Shown here one piece after another: positions 1-8,714 of a stretch of DNA of 60,696 bases. The notes beneath the pieces are model-generated. The model was not told the DNA's origin. It was given only the letters and a program-made list of their open reading frames with translations, and searched no databases. The translations under genes were made by a program, and so were the position numbers. How positions within the stretch are numbered: position 1 is the first letter of the stretch; every line of letters starts with the position of its first letter. Source of the stretch: Salipiger bermudensis HTCC2601 (GTDB lineage Bacteria > Pseudomonadota > Alphaproteobacteria > Rhodobacterales > Rhodobacteraceae); NCBI RefSeq assembly GCF_000153725.1, contig NZ_DS022276.1:1047223-1107918 (forward strand), in the 5' to 3' direction.

Positions 1-205
1 AGAGTGACGGGGCGCAGCGCTGCCTGTCTGGCGGGCGCCTGGGGCGCGGGTGCAGGGGCGCTGCCCCTCTGCGGCAGGGCCGCATTCACCCCCGAGGTAT
101 TTTCGAACCAAAGAAGATATGGGGGCCTTGTCCGACGTTGCGTCGGTTCGGCTTCCGCGCGCGGGTGGGGAGTGCTAGCCATGGGGCCGAGAGGCGGGAG
201 GCGCG
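1..205. other. Non-coding lead-in before the histidine kinase
   Basis: No convincing gene is seen here. The stretch contains a GC-rich hairpin around 51-70 (GGGGC/GCCCC arms) and then a dispersed-repeat-like sequence. The kinase ribosome binding site (GGGAGG) lies just before position 206. The hairpin could terminate a gene that ends to the left of the window, but that gene is not visible. Confidence 0.5.
91..126 (+). repeat. Dispersed intergenic repeat, copy 1
   Basis: The core reads GAGGTATTTTCGA followed by AAGAAGATATGGGGGC. A close relative (GAGTATTTTCGA, then GAGAAGATGGGGGC) lies at 15964-15994 before pheT. Both are intergenic and follow GC-rich hairpins. From memory, similar GGGAGTATTTT sequences are common between genes in Rhodobacteraceae; this has not been checked here. 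Confidence 0.5.
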
Positions 206-2086
206 ATGAGCAAGGATGCACTGACACAGGCCGGGCTGAACCTGATCCAGCAGGCTCTGTCGATTTATGACAGCGACCTGCGGCTGGCGGTGTGCAACCG
301 CCGCTTCGCCGAGATGTTCGATCTGCCGAAGCGCCTCACCGACGAGGGCGCGCGGTTCGAGGACACCATCCGGCATCTCGTCGAGCGCGGCGAATACGGT
401 CACGTGGACGATCCCGAGAGCTTCATCGCGGTCCGGGTGCAGCAGGCCCGCGCCTTCGAGCCGCATTACATGGAACGCACCCGCGCCAACGGGCGCACCA
501 TCTCGGTCGAGGGCTCGCCGCTGCCGCAGGGCGGCTGGGTGACGGTCTATACCGACATCACCGGCATGAAGCGACAGGAGCAGCTGCTGCGCACCCGCTC
601 GGAGCTGCTCTCGGAGGAGGTGTTGCGGCGCTCGGAAGAAGTGTCGGCCAGCAACCGTCAGCTCGAGGCCACCAACGCGGCGCTGCAAGAGGCGCGGCGC
701 GAGCTGACCGAGATCGAGGCGCGCACCCGCCTCACCACCGAGATGATGCCGGCGCACCTTGCACGGGTCGACGCGGCGGGGCGCTACACGTTTTCCAACC
801 GGCGGCTGTCCTCGGTGATGCCGGGGCGGCCCTCTGAGATCCTCGGGCTGCATGTCTCCGAGGCACTGGGGCCAGCCTACGAGAAGGTGCGGCCGCATCT
901 CGAGCGCGCGCTCGGCGGGGCGCAGAGCATTTTCGAGTTCACCGACGAGGGCTCGTCGCGGCGCATCCGGGCGGTGTTCACCCCCGATCCCTGCGAAAGG
1001 GGGGTCTACATCCTGAGCCATGATGTCACCGAGGAGACGCAGGCACGGGCGGCGCTGCAGCAGACCAAGCGGCGGGAGCTGGCGGCACAGCTGACCTCGG
1101 GGCTGGCGCATGACTTCTCGAACCTGCTGACCATCATCCTCGGCATGCAGGCGAAGCTCGCGCGCATGGTCGAAGGGGAGGAAGCCGAAGCGCTGATCAC
1201 CGCCACGCTGCAGGCGGCGCGGCGCGGCGGCGAGCTGCTCAACCGCATCGCCGACATCACCAGCCACCGGGCCTGGCGCCCCGAGCCGGTGGCGCTGGCC
1301 CGCTTCCTGCGTGATCTCGAGACGCTGGCGCGGCCGTCCCTGCCCGAGGCACTGGCGCTGCGCATCGTGCAAGAGGCCGAGGGCGCCTTCCTGATCGACC
1401 CCGGAATGTTGCAGGACGCGGCGCTGAACCTAGTGCTCAACGCCGCCGATGCCTGCGGTGCGTCGGGCGAGATCACCGTTGCCGCCCGCGCCGTGCAGGA
1501 CACCTGGCTCGAGCTTTCGGTGGCCGACAGTGGACCGGGCTTCAGCGCGGAGGCGCTGGCGCACGGGCTCGACCCGTTCTTCACCACCAAGGGTGGCGAG
1601 GGGTCCGGGCTGGGGCTCGCCATGGTCTACGATATGGTCAAGCTTGCCGGCGGCGAGGTGAAGCTCGGCAATGGCGTGCGCGGCGCCTGCGTCACGCTGC
1701 GCCTGCCGCTGCGCCGACCCGAGACGCAGCCCACCGGCGGGCTGGCACTGCTGGTCGAGGACAATCCCGAGCTGCGCGCCCAGGTGCGCGAGATGCTCAC
1801 CGGGATCGGCCACAGCGTCATCGAGGCGAGCTCGGTCGAGGAAGCCTGCGCGCTGGCCGAGGGGCTCGAGATCGATCTCGTGCTGTCAGACATCTCGCTC
1901 GAGGGCGCGCTGCCGGGAAGCGCCCTGCCCGGGCTGCTGCCGGATCTGCCGGTGCGGCTGATGACCTCGCTGCCGCCCGATCACCCGCGGCACGTGGAGG
2001 CGCGGCAGGCGGCGCCGGTGCTGGCCAAGCCGTTCACCTCGGACGAGCTGCGGACGTTCCTCGGCCACCGGAGGGATGCCGCATGA
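206..2086 (+). CDS. Hybrid sensor histidine kinase, PAS-PAS-HisKA-HATPase-REC
   Basis: Cytoplasmic hybrid histidine kinase of 626 aa with no membrane segment. Order of parts: N-terminal PAS (about 10-120), a charged coiled coil (125-180), a second PAS (about 180-280), a HisKA helix with phospho-acceptor His302 in GLAHDFSNLL, an ATPase domain with N-box around N408-N412 and G-box DSGPG at 441, and a C-terminal receiver with likely phospho-Asp562 (LSDIS) and a conserved Lys (AKPF). The start follows GGGAGG. Its stop overlaps the next gene's start (ATGA), so it is translationally coupled to the response regulator. The signal is unknown; the PAS domains suggest an internal redox or small-molecule cue (inference). 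Confidence 0.92.
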   Translation: MSKDALTQAGLNLIQQALSIYDSDLRLAVCNRRFAEMFDLPKRLTDEGARFEDTIRHLVERGEYGHVDDPESFIAVRVQQARAFEPHYMERTRANGRTISVEGSPLPQGGWVTVYTDITGMKRQEQLLRTRSELLSEEVLRRSEEVSASNRQLEATNAALQEARRELTEIEARTRLTTEMMPAHLARVDAAGRYTFSNRRLSSVMPGRPSEILGLHVSEALGPAYEKVRPHLERALGGAQSIFEFTDEGSSRRIRAVFTPDPCERGVYILSHDVTEETQARAALQQTKRRELAAQLTSGLAHDFSNLLTIILGMQAKLARMVEGEEAEALITATLQAARRGGELLNRIADITSHRAWRPEPVALARFLRDLETLARPSLPEALALRIVQEAEGAFLIDPGMLQDAALNLVLNAADACGASGEITVAARAVQDTWLELSVADSGPGFSAEALAHGLDPFFTTKGGEGSGLGLAMVYDMVKLAGGEVKLGNGVRGACVTLRLPLRRPETQPTGGLALLVEDNPELRAQVREMLTGIGHSVIEASSVEEACALAEGLEIDLVLSDISLEGALPGSALPGLLPDLPVRLMTSLPPDHPRHVEARQAAPVLAKPFTSDELRTFLGHRRDAA

Positions 2087-2784
2087 GCGCGCCTCTGGTC
2101 TTCATCCTCGACGACGAGCCTGCGATCCGCACGATCCTGTCGGAGGCGCTGACAGAGGCCGGGTTCCGCACCCTGAGCTTCGCCCGCGCCACGGAGTTCG
2201 AGGCGGCGCTGAAACGGGCGACGCCGGATGTCTGCCTTGTCGACCTCGGCCTGCCCGACCGCGACGGGCTGACACTGGTGCATCGGCTGGCGCTGGAACA
2301 GGGGGCGAGCGTCATCATCATCTCGGGCCGTGCTCAGGTGCAGGACCGGGTGACCGGGCTCGAGCTCGGCGCCGACGACTACATCATCAAGCCCTTCGAT
2401 CCGGCCGAGGTGGTCGCGCGCATCCGGGCCCGTCTCCGCGGGCCCCGCGCGGCGCTGCGGCAGAGCGACACCGCCCGGTTCAACGGCTGGACGGCGCATT
2501 TCGACCGCTACGCGCTGGAGGACGAGGCCGGCGGGGAGACGCCGTTTTCCCATGCCGAGGGCGAGGTGCTGCGGCTGTTCCTCGACAGCCCCAAGCGCCT
2601 GATCACCCGGGCGCAGATGCAGGAGAGCCTTGGCGGCGCCGCAGGCGAGAGCTTCGACCGGGCGATGGATGTGCGGATCTCGCGGCTGCGCACCAAGCTG
2701 GGGGAGGATCCCAAGAACCCGCGGCTGATCAAGACGATCTACGGCGCGGGGTATATCTTTCTGGGGGATGTGGAGTGGGCGTGA
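2083..2784 (+). CDS. OmpR/PhoB-type response regulator
   Basis: Response regulator of 233 aa. The receiver has the acidic pair D10-D11, phospho-Asp54 (LVDLGLPD) and a KPF lysine. The C-terminal winged helix ends in the family signature RLRTKLGEDP...IKTIYGAGYIF. It is the obvious partner of the overlapping hybrid kinase. The kinase carries its own receiver, so phosphate could reach this protein directly or the fused receiver could compete for it. No target promoter can be assigned. Confidence 0.93.
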   Translation: MSAPLVFILDDEPAIRTILSEALTEAGFRTLSFARATEFEAALKRATPDVCLVDLGLPDRDGLTLVHRLALEQGASVIIISGRAQVQDRVTGLELGADDYIIKPFDPAEVVARIRARLRGPRAALRQSDTARFNGWTAHFDRYALEDEAGGETPFSHAEGEVLRLFLDSPKRLITRAQMQESLGGAAGESFDRAMDVRISRLRTKLGEDPKNPRLIKTIYGAGYIFLGDVEWA

Positions 2785-2951
2785 GGCAGGCATAGCCCGC
2801 GGGACAGCGCCTGGGCCTGAGCTTTGGCCTCTCTCAATAGACGCCAACGCTGATTGTTATGGGTGCCGCGACGGGGGTGTCTGTCTGCCGCGCCCAGGGC
2901 CGGTCGGCGCTTGGCGGGCAAAATGCCCAGCGCCTCGACCCAAAGCGACAT

Positions 2952-3113
2952 TCAGCCGCCAAGCATCCCCTTGAGCGCCGGCAATACGCCCGCCGCCAGC
3001 ACACCCACGATCACCCCGGCAAGCACCCTCGGCACAGGGCCGCCGATCCGGGGACCGGCCCAGCACAGCACCCCGCAGATGATGGCGTAATAGACGAGAC
3101 TGACCGGATCCAT
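2952..3113 (-). CDS. Small two-helix membrane protein (XapX-like)
   Basis: A 53-residue protein made of two hydrophobic helices separated by a short PRIGGPVPR loop, ending in a glycine-rich tail. The start at 3113 is chosen because GGGAGGA lies just upstream; a longer upstream start has no such site. Its size and G/P-rich helices resemble XapX-type small inner-membrane proteins, but the match is by eye. Function unknown. Confidence 0.55.
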   Translation of the reverse strand: MDPVSLVYYAIICGVLCWAGPRIGGPVPRVLAGVIVGVLAAGVLPALKGMLGG

Positions 3114-3170
3114 GCTATCCTCCCGTTCCCTCGCGAGCACGGTAGCACAGTTTCTGGATCTGCGCGGCGC

Positions 3171-3617
3171 TCAGGCGTCGCCCGGTTCCTCGGAGAGCAG
3201 CGTCACCAATTCGCCCTTCATCTGCTCCAGCTCGTCGCGGTAGCGCGAGGGGGCGAGGCTGCTGAGCGCGGCGTCGAACTCGGCCAGAAGCTGCGCCTCG
3301 GCGTCCTCGACGGCGCTCATCATGTCATCGTCGATCTCCTCGAAGAGCGAGCGCAGCGACACCGACGTGCGGTTGACCGCCGCGCGCACTCCGCCAGAGC
3401 GGTCGGGTTCACCGCCGAGCGCCGTCATGATCGCGGTGATGCGGTCGCATTGTTCCACGTGAAGGCCGCGGAACTTCAGCGCCACGTGACGAAAGTCGGG
3501 CTCGGCCTTCTCGGCCATCTCCTCGAACCAGGCATGGGTCTCGGCGCTGCGCGACAGCAGGTCCTGCAACGTCGAAAGCTGGTCGTCGCTTGCGCTGACG
3601 GGCTGGGGATCGGTCAT
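3171..3617 (-). CDS. DUF2383 / PA2169-type four-helix bundle protein
   Basis: A 148-aa soluble, acidic, helical protein. The pattern of a ~30-residue helix, then AEPDFRHVALKFRGLHVEQC, then paired amphipathic helices rich in Glu and Asp fits the ferritin-like DUF2383 family, whose function is not established. The start at 3617 (MTDPQ) is the first ATG giving a family-like N-terminus. The gene follows the amidohydrolase by about 60 bp on the same strand. Confidence 0.65.
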   Translation of the reverse strand: MTDPQPVSASDDQLSTLQDLLSRSAETHAWFEEMAEKAEPDFRHVALKFRGLHVEQCDRITAIMTALGGEPDRSGGVRAAVNRTSVSLRSLFEEIDDDMMSAVEDAEAQLLAEFDAALSSLAPSRYRDELEQMKGELVTLLSEEPGDA

Positions 3618-3676
3618 AACGGTTTCTCCGGGAACAGTTTTCTGAAAACGTCCTTCAGGCCGAGAGGTTCCCTGCC

Positions 3677-4876
3677 CTAGCCGAGCGCGGCCACGGCGCG
3701 CGCCAGCGTGTTGAGGCCGGTCACCAGATCGGCCTCGTCGGTGTCCTCTGCAAAGTCGTGGCTGATGCCGCCGATCGAGGGCACGAACAGCATCGAGACC
3801 GGCATCAGCCGGGCCACGTTGGTGGCGTCGTGCAGTGCGCCCGAGGGCATCACCCGCCAGTTGCCCGGCGCCTCGGCCTCGGCCGCCGTCTCGAGCGCCG
3901 AGCGCAGACCGGCATCCATCGTTACCGGATCGAGCCCCAGCATCGAGCCGAATTCGAGCCCCATGCCATGCGCCGCAGCGATCTCGGCGGCGGTGTCGCG
4001 GATGATCGTCTCCATCCGCGCCAGCCGGTCGGCATCGCCGTCGCGCCACTGCATCGAGAAGCGCGCCCGCCCCGGCACGATGGAGGCGGCGTTGGGATGC
4101 AGCGCAACATGGCCGATGGTCCAGACAGTCTGCGGGGTCACCACGTTGGCGAAGCGCTCGTTGAGCGCCGCGTTGAAGCTTGCGAGCGCCTGAAAGGCAT
4201 CGCGGCGCAGGTGCATCGGCGTGGTACCGGCGTGGTTCTGCTGGCCGGTAAAGCTCAGATGCATGTCGCGGATGCCGACGATGGCGTCGACCACGCCGAT
4301 CTTCTCGCCGCTGGTGTCGAGCACCGGCCCCTGCTCGATATGCATCTCGACATATCCCGAGAAGCGGGAGGGATCGACAAACCCGCCGCGCCGGTCGCCA
4401 AAACGGGCCCTGGCTTCGGCAAAGCTCACGCCTTGCGCGTCATGCAGCGCGTCGGCGCCTTCGAGCGTCTGGTTTCCGCCCCAGACCGAGCTGCCGGTGG
4501 TGACGCCGAAGCGGCCCTCCTCGTCGGAGAACGACACCACCGAAACCGGCGGCCCTCCGGCCTCCCGAGAGGCGCGGGCCACCTCCAGCGCCGCGACCAC
4601 GCCCAGCGCACCGTCGAGCCAGCCGCCCTCGGGCTGGCTGTCGGAATGCGACCCCATCAGCAGCGAGCGCCCCTCGGCCAGACCGAAGAGCGAGCCTGCG
4701 GGATCGAACTGCGGTGTGAGCCCCGCCTCGGACATGCGGCCCGCGAGCCAGTCGCGCGCGGCGATGTCCTCGTCCGAGAAGCCGGGGCGCGCGACCCCCT
4801 TCCCGACGCCGGAGGCGCCGAAGCGGCGCAGGGCATGCAGGTCCTCGAGGAAACGCTTGGGGTCGACGGGCAGCAT
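3677..4876 (-). CDS. M20-family Zn-dependent amidohydrolase (allantoate/N-carbamoyl amino acid hydrolase type)
   Basis: Cytoplasmic metal-dependent amidase of 399 aa. Metal-binding motifs are visible in order: [29 protein letters not shown], the [10 protein letters not shown] helix, then [11 protein letters not shown] at the dimer lid and [11 protein letters not shown] near the end. This set is typical of allantoate amidohydrolase, beta-ureidopropionase and N-carbamoyl-L-amino acid hydrolase, which release ammonia and CO2 from ureido compounds. Motifs alone do not settle the substrate. The start at 4876 has AAAGGAGT upstream; a 17-codon longer reading has none. It lies 75 bp after the thioesterase and may share its transcript. 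Confidence 0.88.
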   Translation of the reverse strand: MLPVDPKRFLEDLHALRRFGASGVGKGVARPGFSDEDIAARDWLAGRMSEAGLTPQFDPAGSLFGLAEGRSLLMGSHSDSQPEGGWLDGALGVVAALEVARASREAGGPPVSVVSFSDEEGRFGVTTGSSVWGGNQTLEGADALHDAQGVSFAEARARFGDRRGGFVDPSRFSGYVEMHIEQGPVLDTSGEKIGVVDAIVGIRDMHLSFTGQQNHAGTTPMHLRRDAFQALASFNAALNERFANVVTPQTVWTIGHVALHPNAASIVPGRARFSMQWRDGDADRLARMETIIRDTAAEIAAAHGMGLEFGSMLGLDPVTMDAGLRSALETAAEAEAPGNWRVMPSGALHDATNVARLMPVSMLFVPSIGGISHDFAEDTDEADLVTGLNTLARAVAALG

Positions 4877-4951
4877 GGCGGCACTCCTTTCGAAGCGGAC
4901 CCTGCGGACGGCGCGGCGCGATGTCAAACGCGCTCGCCGGATTCCCGGCGC

Positions 4952-5383
4952 TCAGGCGAGGATTGTCTCAAGCGCGGCGCGCAGCCCGGCAGGCACGGGC
5001 GCGGGGCGGGTGTCGCGGTCGACGGCAACCTGGATGAAGAAGCCCTCGACGCAGGCGATCTCGTCGTCTTCGCGGAAGATGCCGACCTCGTAGCGCACCG
5101 AGCTGTTGCCCAGCCGACCGACGCGCAGCCCGGCGTGCAGCTGCTCGGGGAAGCGCGCCTCGGAATGGTAGGTCGCGCCGCTCTCGACCACGAGGTAGCG
5201 CAGATCCGCATCCGCGCCGAGATCGACGCCCTGCCCGGTCTGCCAGAGCGCCACGACCGTATCGATGTATTTCAGGTAGGTGACGTTGTTGATGTGACCG
5301 TAGAGATCGTTGTCGTCCCAGCGGGTCTGCACGGAGAAGAAGGCACGATAGGCGGAGCGGGGCGACGGGGCTTTGCGGGTCAT
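4952..5383 (-). CDS. 4HBT-fold acyl-CoA thioesterase
   Basis: Hot-dog-fold thioesterase of 143 aa. The signature QTRWDDNDLYGHINNVTYL near residues 19-37 carries the usual catalytic Asp and the helix that follows it, as in YbgC/FcbC-type acyl-CoA thioesterases. Its start overlaps the end of the TIGR02186 gene by 4 bp, so it is the third gene of a tightly coupled TauE-TIGR02186-thioesterase unit. Its substrate is unknown. Confidence 0.85.
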   Translation of the reverse strand: MTRKAPSPRSAYRAFFSVQTRWDDNDLYGHINNVTYLKYIDTVVALWQTGQGVDLGADADLRYLVVESGATYHSEARFPEQLHAGLRVGRLGNSSVRYEVGIFREDDEIACVEGFFIQVAVDRDTRPAPVPAGLRAALETILA

Positions 5384-6141
5384 CCGGATCTCAGGGCTCT
5401 GAAGGCCGCCGACGCACCCCAGCCGGCGGCGATGGCGATCACCAGCGAGAGCAGGCCGTAAAGCGGCGGTTGGTTGCGCGAGAGGTTGTAGAGCCAGCGT
5501 TCGAGCCCGACCTTGCCGACCTCGAGCTCGGAGCTGTACTGCGACACCACCCGGCCGCCGCGCGTTAGCAGGACGCGGACCGTATAGGTGCCCTCGACGA
5601 TGTTGGCGGGCATCGAGATCCGTGTGTCGAACAGGGTGGATTCGTTGAACGTCACGGTCACCGGGCGCTGCTGGTACAGACTGCGGGTCTCGCGCAGGCG
5701 GATCAGCGCCTCGGTGAAGCTGGGCGAATCGACGATGTTCATCGGCGCGCCGACCGAGCGGATGGCACGATTGACGGACACCTTGTGGCGCAGGTCCTCG
5801 ACCTCGGAGATCACCTGCGGCCAAGGCGCCGAGGTGGCCACCGCGTAGAACGAGGGCGCCGCGTCGATCTCGACCGCGTCGGTGTTGACCCAGATGCCGA
5901 AGCGCCGCTCCTTGCGCCAGACCGTGACCGGGGTGACCGGGCCCGAGACCGTGACGATGACCTCGAGCGGCGGCTCGGTGCGGATCTCGGTCTCGCGCTT
6001 CACTGCGCCGAAGATCAGGATCTCGGAGCCGTCAAAATCGGCGGTGATCGAAACCCGGTCCTTGCTCAGCCCCATGACCACCTCCTCGGCCCGGGCCGGC
6101 AGGGCGAAGACCGCCAGAAGCAGGAGCAGCAGCCGGATCAT
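5380..6141 (-). CDS. TIGR02186-family membrane-anchored periplasmic protein
   Basis: A 253-aa protein with an N-terminal signal peptide (hydrophobic run ending ALPARAEE), a beta-rich periplasmic body with VTVSGPVTPVTVWRKERR, and one C-terminal membrane helix (about 227-248). This matches the conserved TIGR02186 proteins found immediately after TauE/SafE exporters in alphaproteobacteria. It overlaps tauE by 4 bp. It probably assists the exporter, but this rests on the conserved neighbourhood and no biochemistry is known to me. Confidence 0.8.
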   Translation of the reverse strand: MIRLLLLLLAVFALPARAEEVVMGLSKDRVSITADFDGSEILIFGAVKRETEIRTEPPLEVIVTVSGPVTPVTVWRKERRFGIWVNTDAVEIDAAPSFYAVATSAPWPQVISEVEDLRHKVSVNRAIRSVGAPMNIVDSPSFTEALIRLRETRSLYQQRPVTVTFNESTLFDTRISMPANIVEGTYTVRVLLTRGGRVVSQYSSELEVGKVGLERWLYNLSRNQPPLYGLLSLVIAIAAGWGASAAFRALRSG

Positions 6142-7043
6142 TGCACCCCCAGCTCGTAGAGGTCGGCGGGGGTGAGAAACAGGTCGAGCGCCAGCTTGCC
6201 GCAGACCAGAAGCACCAGAGAGGCCAGCAGGATGCGCAGCTGCTCGGCCTTGAGCCGCGTGCCGAAGGCGGTGCCGAACTGCGCCCCGATCACGCCGCCG
6301 ATCAGCAGCACCAGCGCCAGCAGGATATCGACCGTGTAGTTGGTGACCGCGTGTAGCATGGTGGTGAAGGCGGTGACGAAGATGATCTGGAACAGCGAGG
6401 TGCCGACCACCACCTTTGTGGGCATGCCCAGAAGGTAGATCATCGCCGGCACCATGATGAAGCCGCCGCCCACGCCCATGATCGCCGACAGCACGCCCAC
6501 CGAGAGGCCGACCATCACCGGCGGGATCGCCGAGATGTAGAGTCCCGAGGTGCGGAAGCGCATCTTCAGCGGCAGGCCATGCACCCAGCCGTGGTGGCGC
6601 CGCTTGGGCGGGCCGCCCTTTTTCGAGCGCCTGAGCGCCCGCAGGCTCTCGACGAACATCAGCGAACCGATGATGCCAAGGAAGACCACGTAGCAGAGTC
6701 GTACCAGCAGATCGACCTGACCGACCTGCTTGAGCAGGTTGAAGACGTAGACGCCCAGCGCCGCACCGACGAGGCCGCCTCCGAGCAGCACCGTGCCCAT
6801 GCGCAGGTCGACGGTCTTGCGCTTGAGATGCGCCAGCACCCCCGAGACCGAACTCGCGACGATCTGGTTGGCGCCGGTGGCCACCGCCACGGCGGGCGGA
6901 ATGCCCATGAAGAACAGCAGCGGCGTGATCAGGAAGCCGCCTCCGACGCCGAACATGCCCGAGAGCACCCCGACCAGCCCGCCAAGGCCGAAGAGCAGGA
7001 AGACGTTGACCGAAACCTCGGCGATTGGGAGGTAGATCTGCAT
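6138..7043 (-). CDS. TauE/SafE-family sulfite/organosulfonate exporter
   Basis: Inner-membrane protein of 301 aa with about eight hydrophobic segments and two repeated GxxGGxxGVGGGFxxxP modules (one near 20-45, the other near 150-180), the hallmark of TauE/SafE. The family exports sulfite, sulfoacetate or related anions. It is the first gene of the overlapping unit with the TIGR02186 and thioesterase genes. A second, separate TauE paralogue lies at 20472-21242. Confidence 0.9.
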   Translation of the reverse strand: MQIYLPIAEVSVNVFLLFGLGGLVGVLSGMFGVGGGFLITPLLFFMGIPPAVAVATGANQIVASSVSGVLAHLKRKTVDLRMGTVLLGGGLVGAALGVYVFNLLKQVGQVDLLVRLCYVVFLGIIGSLMFVESLRALRRSKKGGPPKRRHHGWVHGLPLKMRFRTSGLYISAIPPVMVGLSVGVLSAIMGVGGGFIMVPAMIYLLGMPTKVVVGTSLFQIIFVTAFTTMLHAVTNYTVDILLALVLLIGGVIGAQFGTAFGTRLKAEQLRILLASLVLLVCGKLALDLFLTPADLYELGVQ

Positions 7044-7149
7044 GATCCATCTTTGAAACCGGCGCCCCGATTTGGCAAGCTCCCGGGCGGCGCCGCGTGT
7101 GGATCGGCGCGCGACTGTGATAGCGCTGCCGATTTTCTGCCATGCGGGC

Positions 7150-7827
7150 TCAGCCCGGGGCGCGGGGACCGAGGCCGCGGATCAGCAGCCACAGGCAGAA
7201 GGCGGTCTCGGACAGCACCGGCAGCAGGTAGGCCGGGGCGAAGAGGTCGGCCATCGCCGGGGCCATGAACAGGATCGTGCTGCCAAGGATATAGACCACG
7301 CCCGCCGCCGCGATCAGCCAACCCAGCAGTTTCGGAACAAACCCCGAGAGCACCAGCAGCCAGCCGGTGAGCAGGCTGTTCACCCCGAAGAACACCAGCC
7401 CGAGGTCGTAGCCGTGGCCGTGCAGCTCCAGCGCCAGCATCGCCGCTTCCGGGGCGCCGTCCCCATGCAGGATCAAAAGCGCGCCGTACTGGAACAGCAG
7501 CGACATGGCGATCAGAGCCGCCTGCACCAGCCTGAACACCATCGCCATCAACGCCAGCGCCGCGCTCACCGGGCGCAGCAGCAGGTAAAGCAGAACCGCC
7601 AGCGCGACGTCGGCCAGCGCCATCACCGTGTCGGCCGCAAGGCTCAGCCGCAGCGTGCCGGGTTGGGCGAGGATGGCCTCGGCAGTGGCCACGGCGTCCC
7701 CGGGCATGATCAGGCTGCCGCGCAGGGCGACCTCGCTGGTCAGGCCAAGCAGGATGATCAGAAGATAGAGCGCACCGGCAAGGCGCGCCGCGCCCATCGG
7801 GGCGGCAAGAGGGCTTTGGGCGGTCAC
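7150..7827 (-). CDS. DUF4386 family membrane protein
   Basis: Integral membrane protein of 225 aa with six likely helices, beginning ARLAGALYLLIILLG as in DUF4386 proteins and ending in ETAFCLWLLIRGL. The GTG start at 7827 is preferred because GAGGA lies 9 nt upstream; an ATG at 7854 would add nine residues. Function unknown. It lies 70 bp from the tetR gene on the same strand, downstream of it, so it could be part of the TetR transcript. Confidence 0.75.
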   Translation of the reverse strand: MTAQSPLAAPMGAARLAGALYLLIILLGLTSEVALRGSLIMPGDAVATAEAILAQPGTLRLSLAADTVMALADVALAVLLYLLLRPVSAALALMAMVFRLVQAALIAMSLLFQYGALLILHGDGAPEAAMLALELHGHGYDLGLVFFGVNSLLTGWLLVLSGFVPKLLGWLIAAAGVVYILGSTILFMAPAMADLFAPAYLLPVLSETAFCLWLLIRGLGPRAPG

Positions 7828-7896
7828 GGTATCGGATCCTCGCTGCGGCGGCATCTGTCGCCGCGACCCTAGACCGGCTCGCGGGCCGCGCAAAGC

Positions 7897-8574
7897 TCAG
7901 CGCACGCGAACCCCTTCGAGAAACACCCGAACCGCGCGACGGCGGCGCATCTGCTTGTCTTCGCGCGCGTGGCACGCGTCGAGGTGGCGCTCGTTCGGGA
8001 TCAGCAGATCGTGCAGGACCTCACCCATCACCATGTCGACCAGCAGTTCCGCCGCCTCGGTCGCGGTCATCTCGTGCAGGGTCACCTCGCCGCTCTCGGC
8101 GGCGCAGGCCAGTTCGGCCGAGATGTAGCTGATCAGAGCGCCCCGCCCCTCGGCATCCCACTGGCGCGCGATGCCGGGATGGATCGGCGCCTCGGCGATC
8201 ACGGCGCGCAGCACCTCGACCGCGCCCTGCTCGAATTGCGGCATCTCGTTCAGCGTCAGCAGTTTGTCGAGCCGCTCGACGAGAGGGAGGTCGCGCTCCT
8301 CTGGCGCGAGCGGGCGGAAGATGCGCTGCCCAATTCGCGCGAAGGTTGCCCCGAGCAGCTCCTCGCGGCTGGCAAAGATGGTGTAGAGCGTGCGCTTCGA
8401 CATCCCCGCCTTACGGGCGATGCCAGACATGCTGATGTCCTCGAGCCGGCATTGCATCAGCAGCTCGCCTACTGCGTCGAGCACCATGGCCTCGCGGGTC
8501 TCGTGATCGATCTGCACCGGGCGGCCGCGACGCCTTGGCGAAACCGCCCCGGTCTGTGATGATTGATCTGGCAC
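7897..8574 (-). CDS. TetR/AcrR-family transcriptional repressor
   Basis: A 225-aa regulator. A basic N-terminus (SPRRRGRP) leads into a TetR helix-turn-helix (about 22-68) containing MSGIARKAGMSKRTLYTIFASREELL, followed by an all-helical ligand domain. The GTG start at 8574 has AGGAG seven bases upstream. The gene is divergent from the RND efflux genes across 140 bp containing a perfect inverted repeat, so it is the likely repressor of the pump and perhaps of itself. The ligand is unknown. Confidence 0.9.
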   Translation of the reverse strand: MPDQSSQTGAVSPRRRGRPVQIDHETREAMVLDAVGELLMQCRLEDISMSGIARKAGMSKRTLYTIFASREELLGATFARIGQRIFRPLAPEERDLPLVERLDKLLTLNEMPQFEQGAVEVLRAVIAEAPIHPGIARQWDAEGRGALISYISAELACAAESGEVTLHEMTATEAAELLVDMVMGEVLHDLLIPNERHLDACHAREDKQMRRRRAVRVFLEGVRVR

Positions 8575-8631
8575 TGCACATCTCCTGTGCCGCAACGCAG
8601 AGAAAAAAACTCTGTTCCCGACGCGGCGAGC

Positions 8632-8660
8632 TTTACAAAACTACACAGTTTCCATATCGC
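8632..8660 (+). promoter_or_regulatory. Efflux promoter with candidate TetR operator
   Basis: TTTACA (8632-8637) is followed after 17 bp by TATCGC, a plausible sigma-70 promoter. Inside the spacer lies a perfect inverted repeat AAACT-ACAC-AGTTT (8638-8651). An operator between the -35 and -10 elements is a classic repressor position and fits the divergent TetR gene. The site is inferred from sequence only. Confidence 0.5.
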
Positions 8661-8714
8661 CATTCAAGACCGTTCCGCTTTTCAGCGGCCTTTTGCCTTC
8701 TTTGGAGTGCTCCC

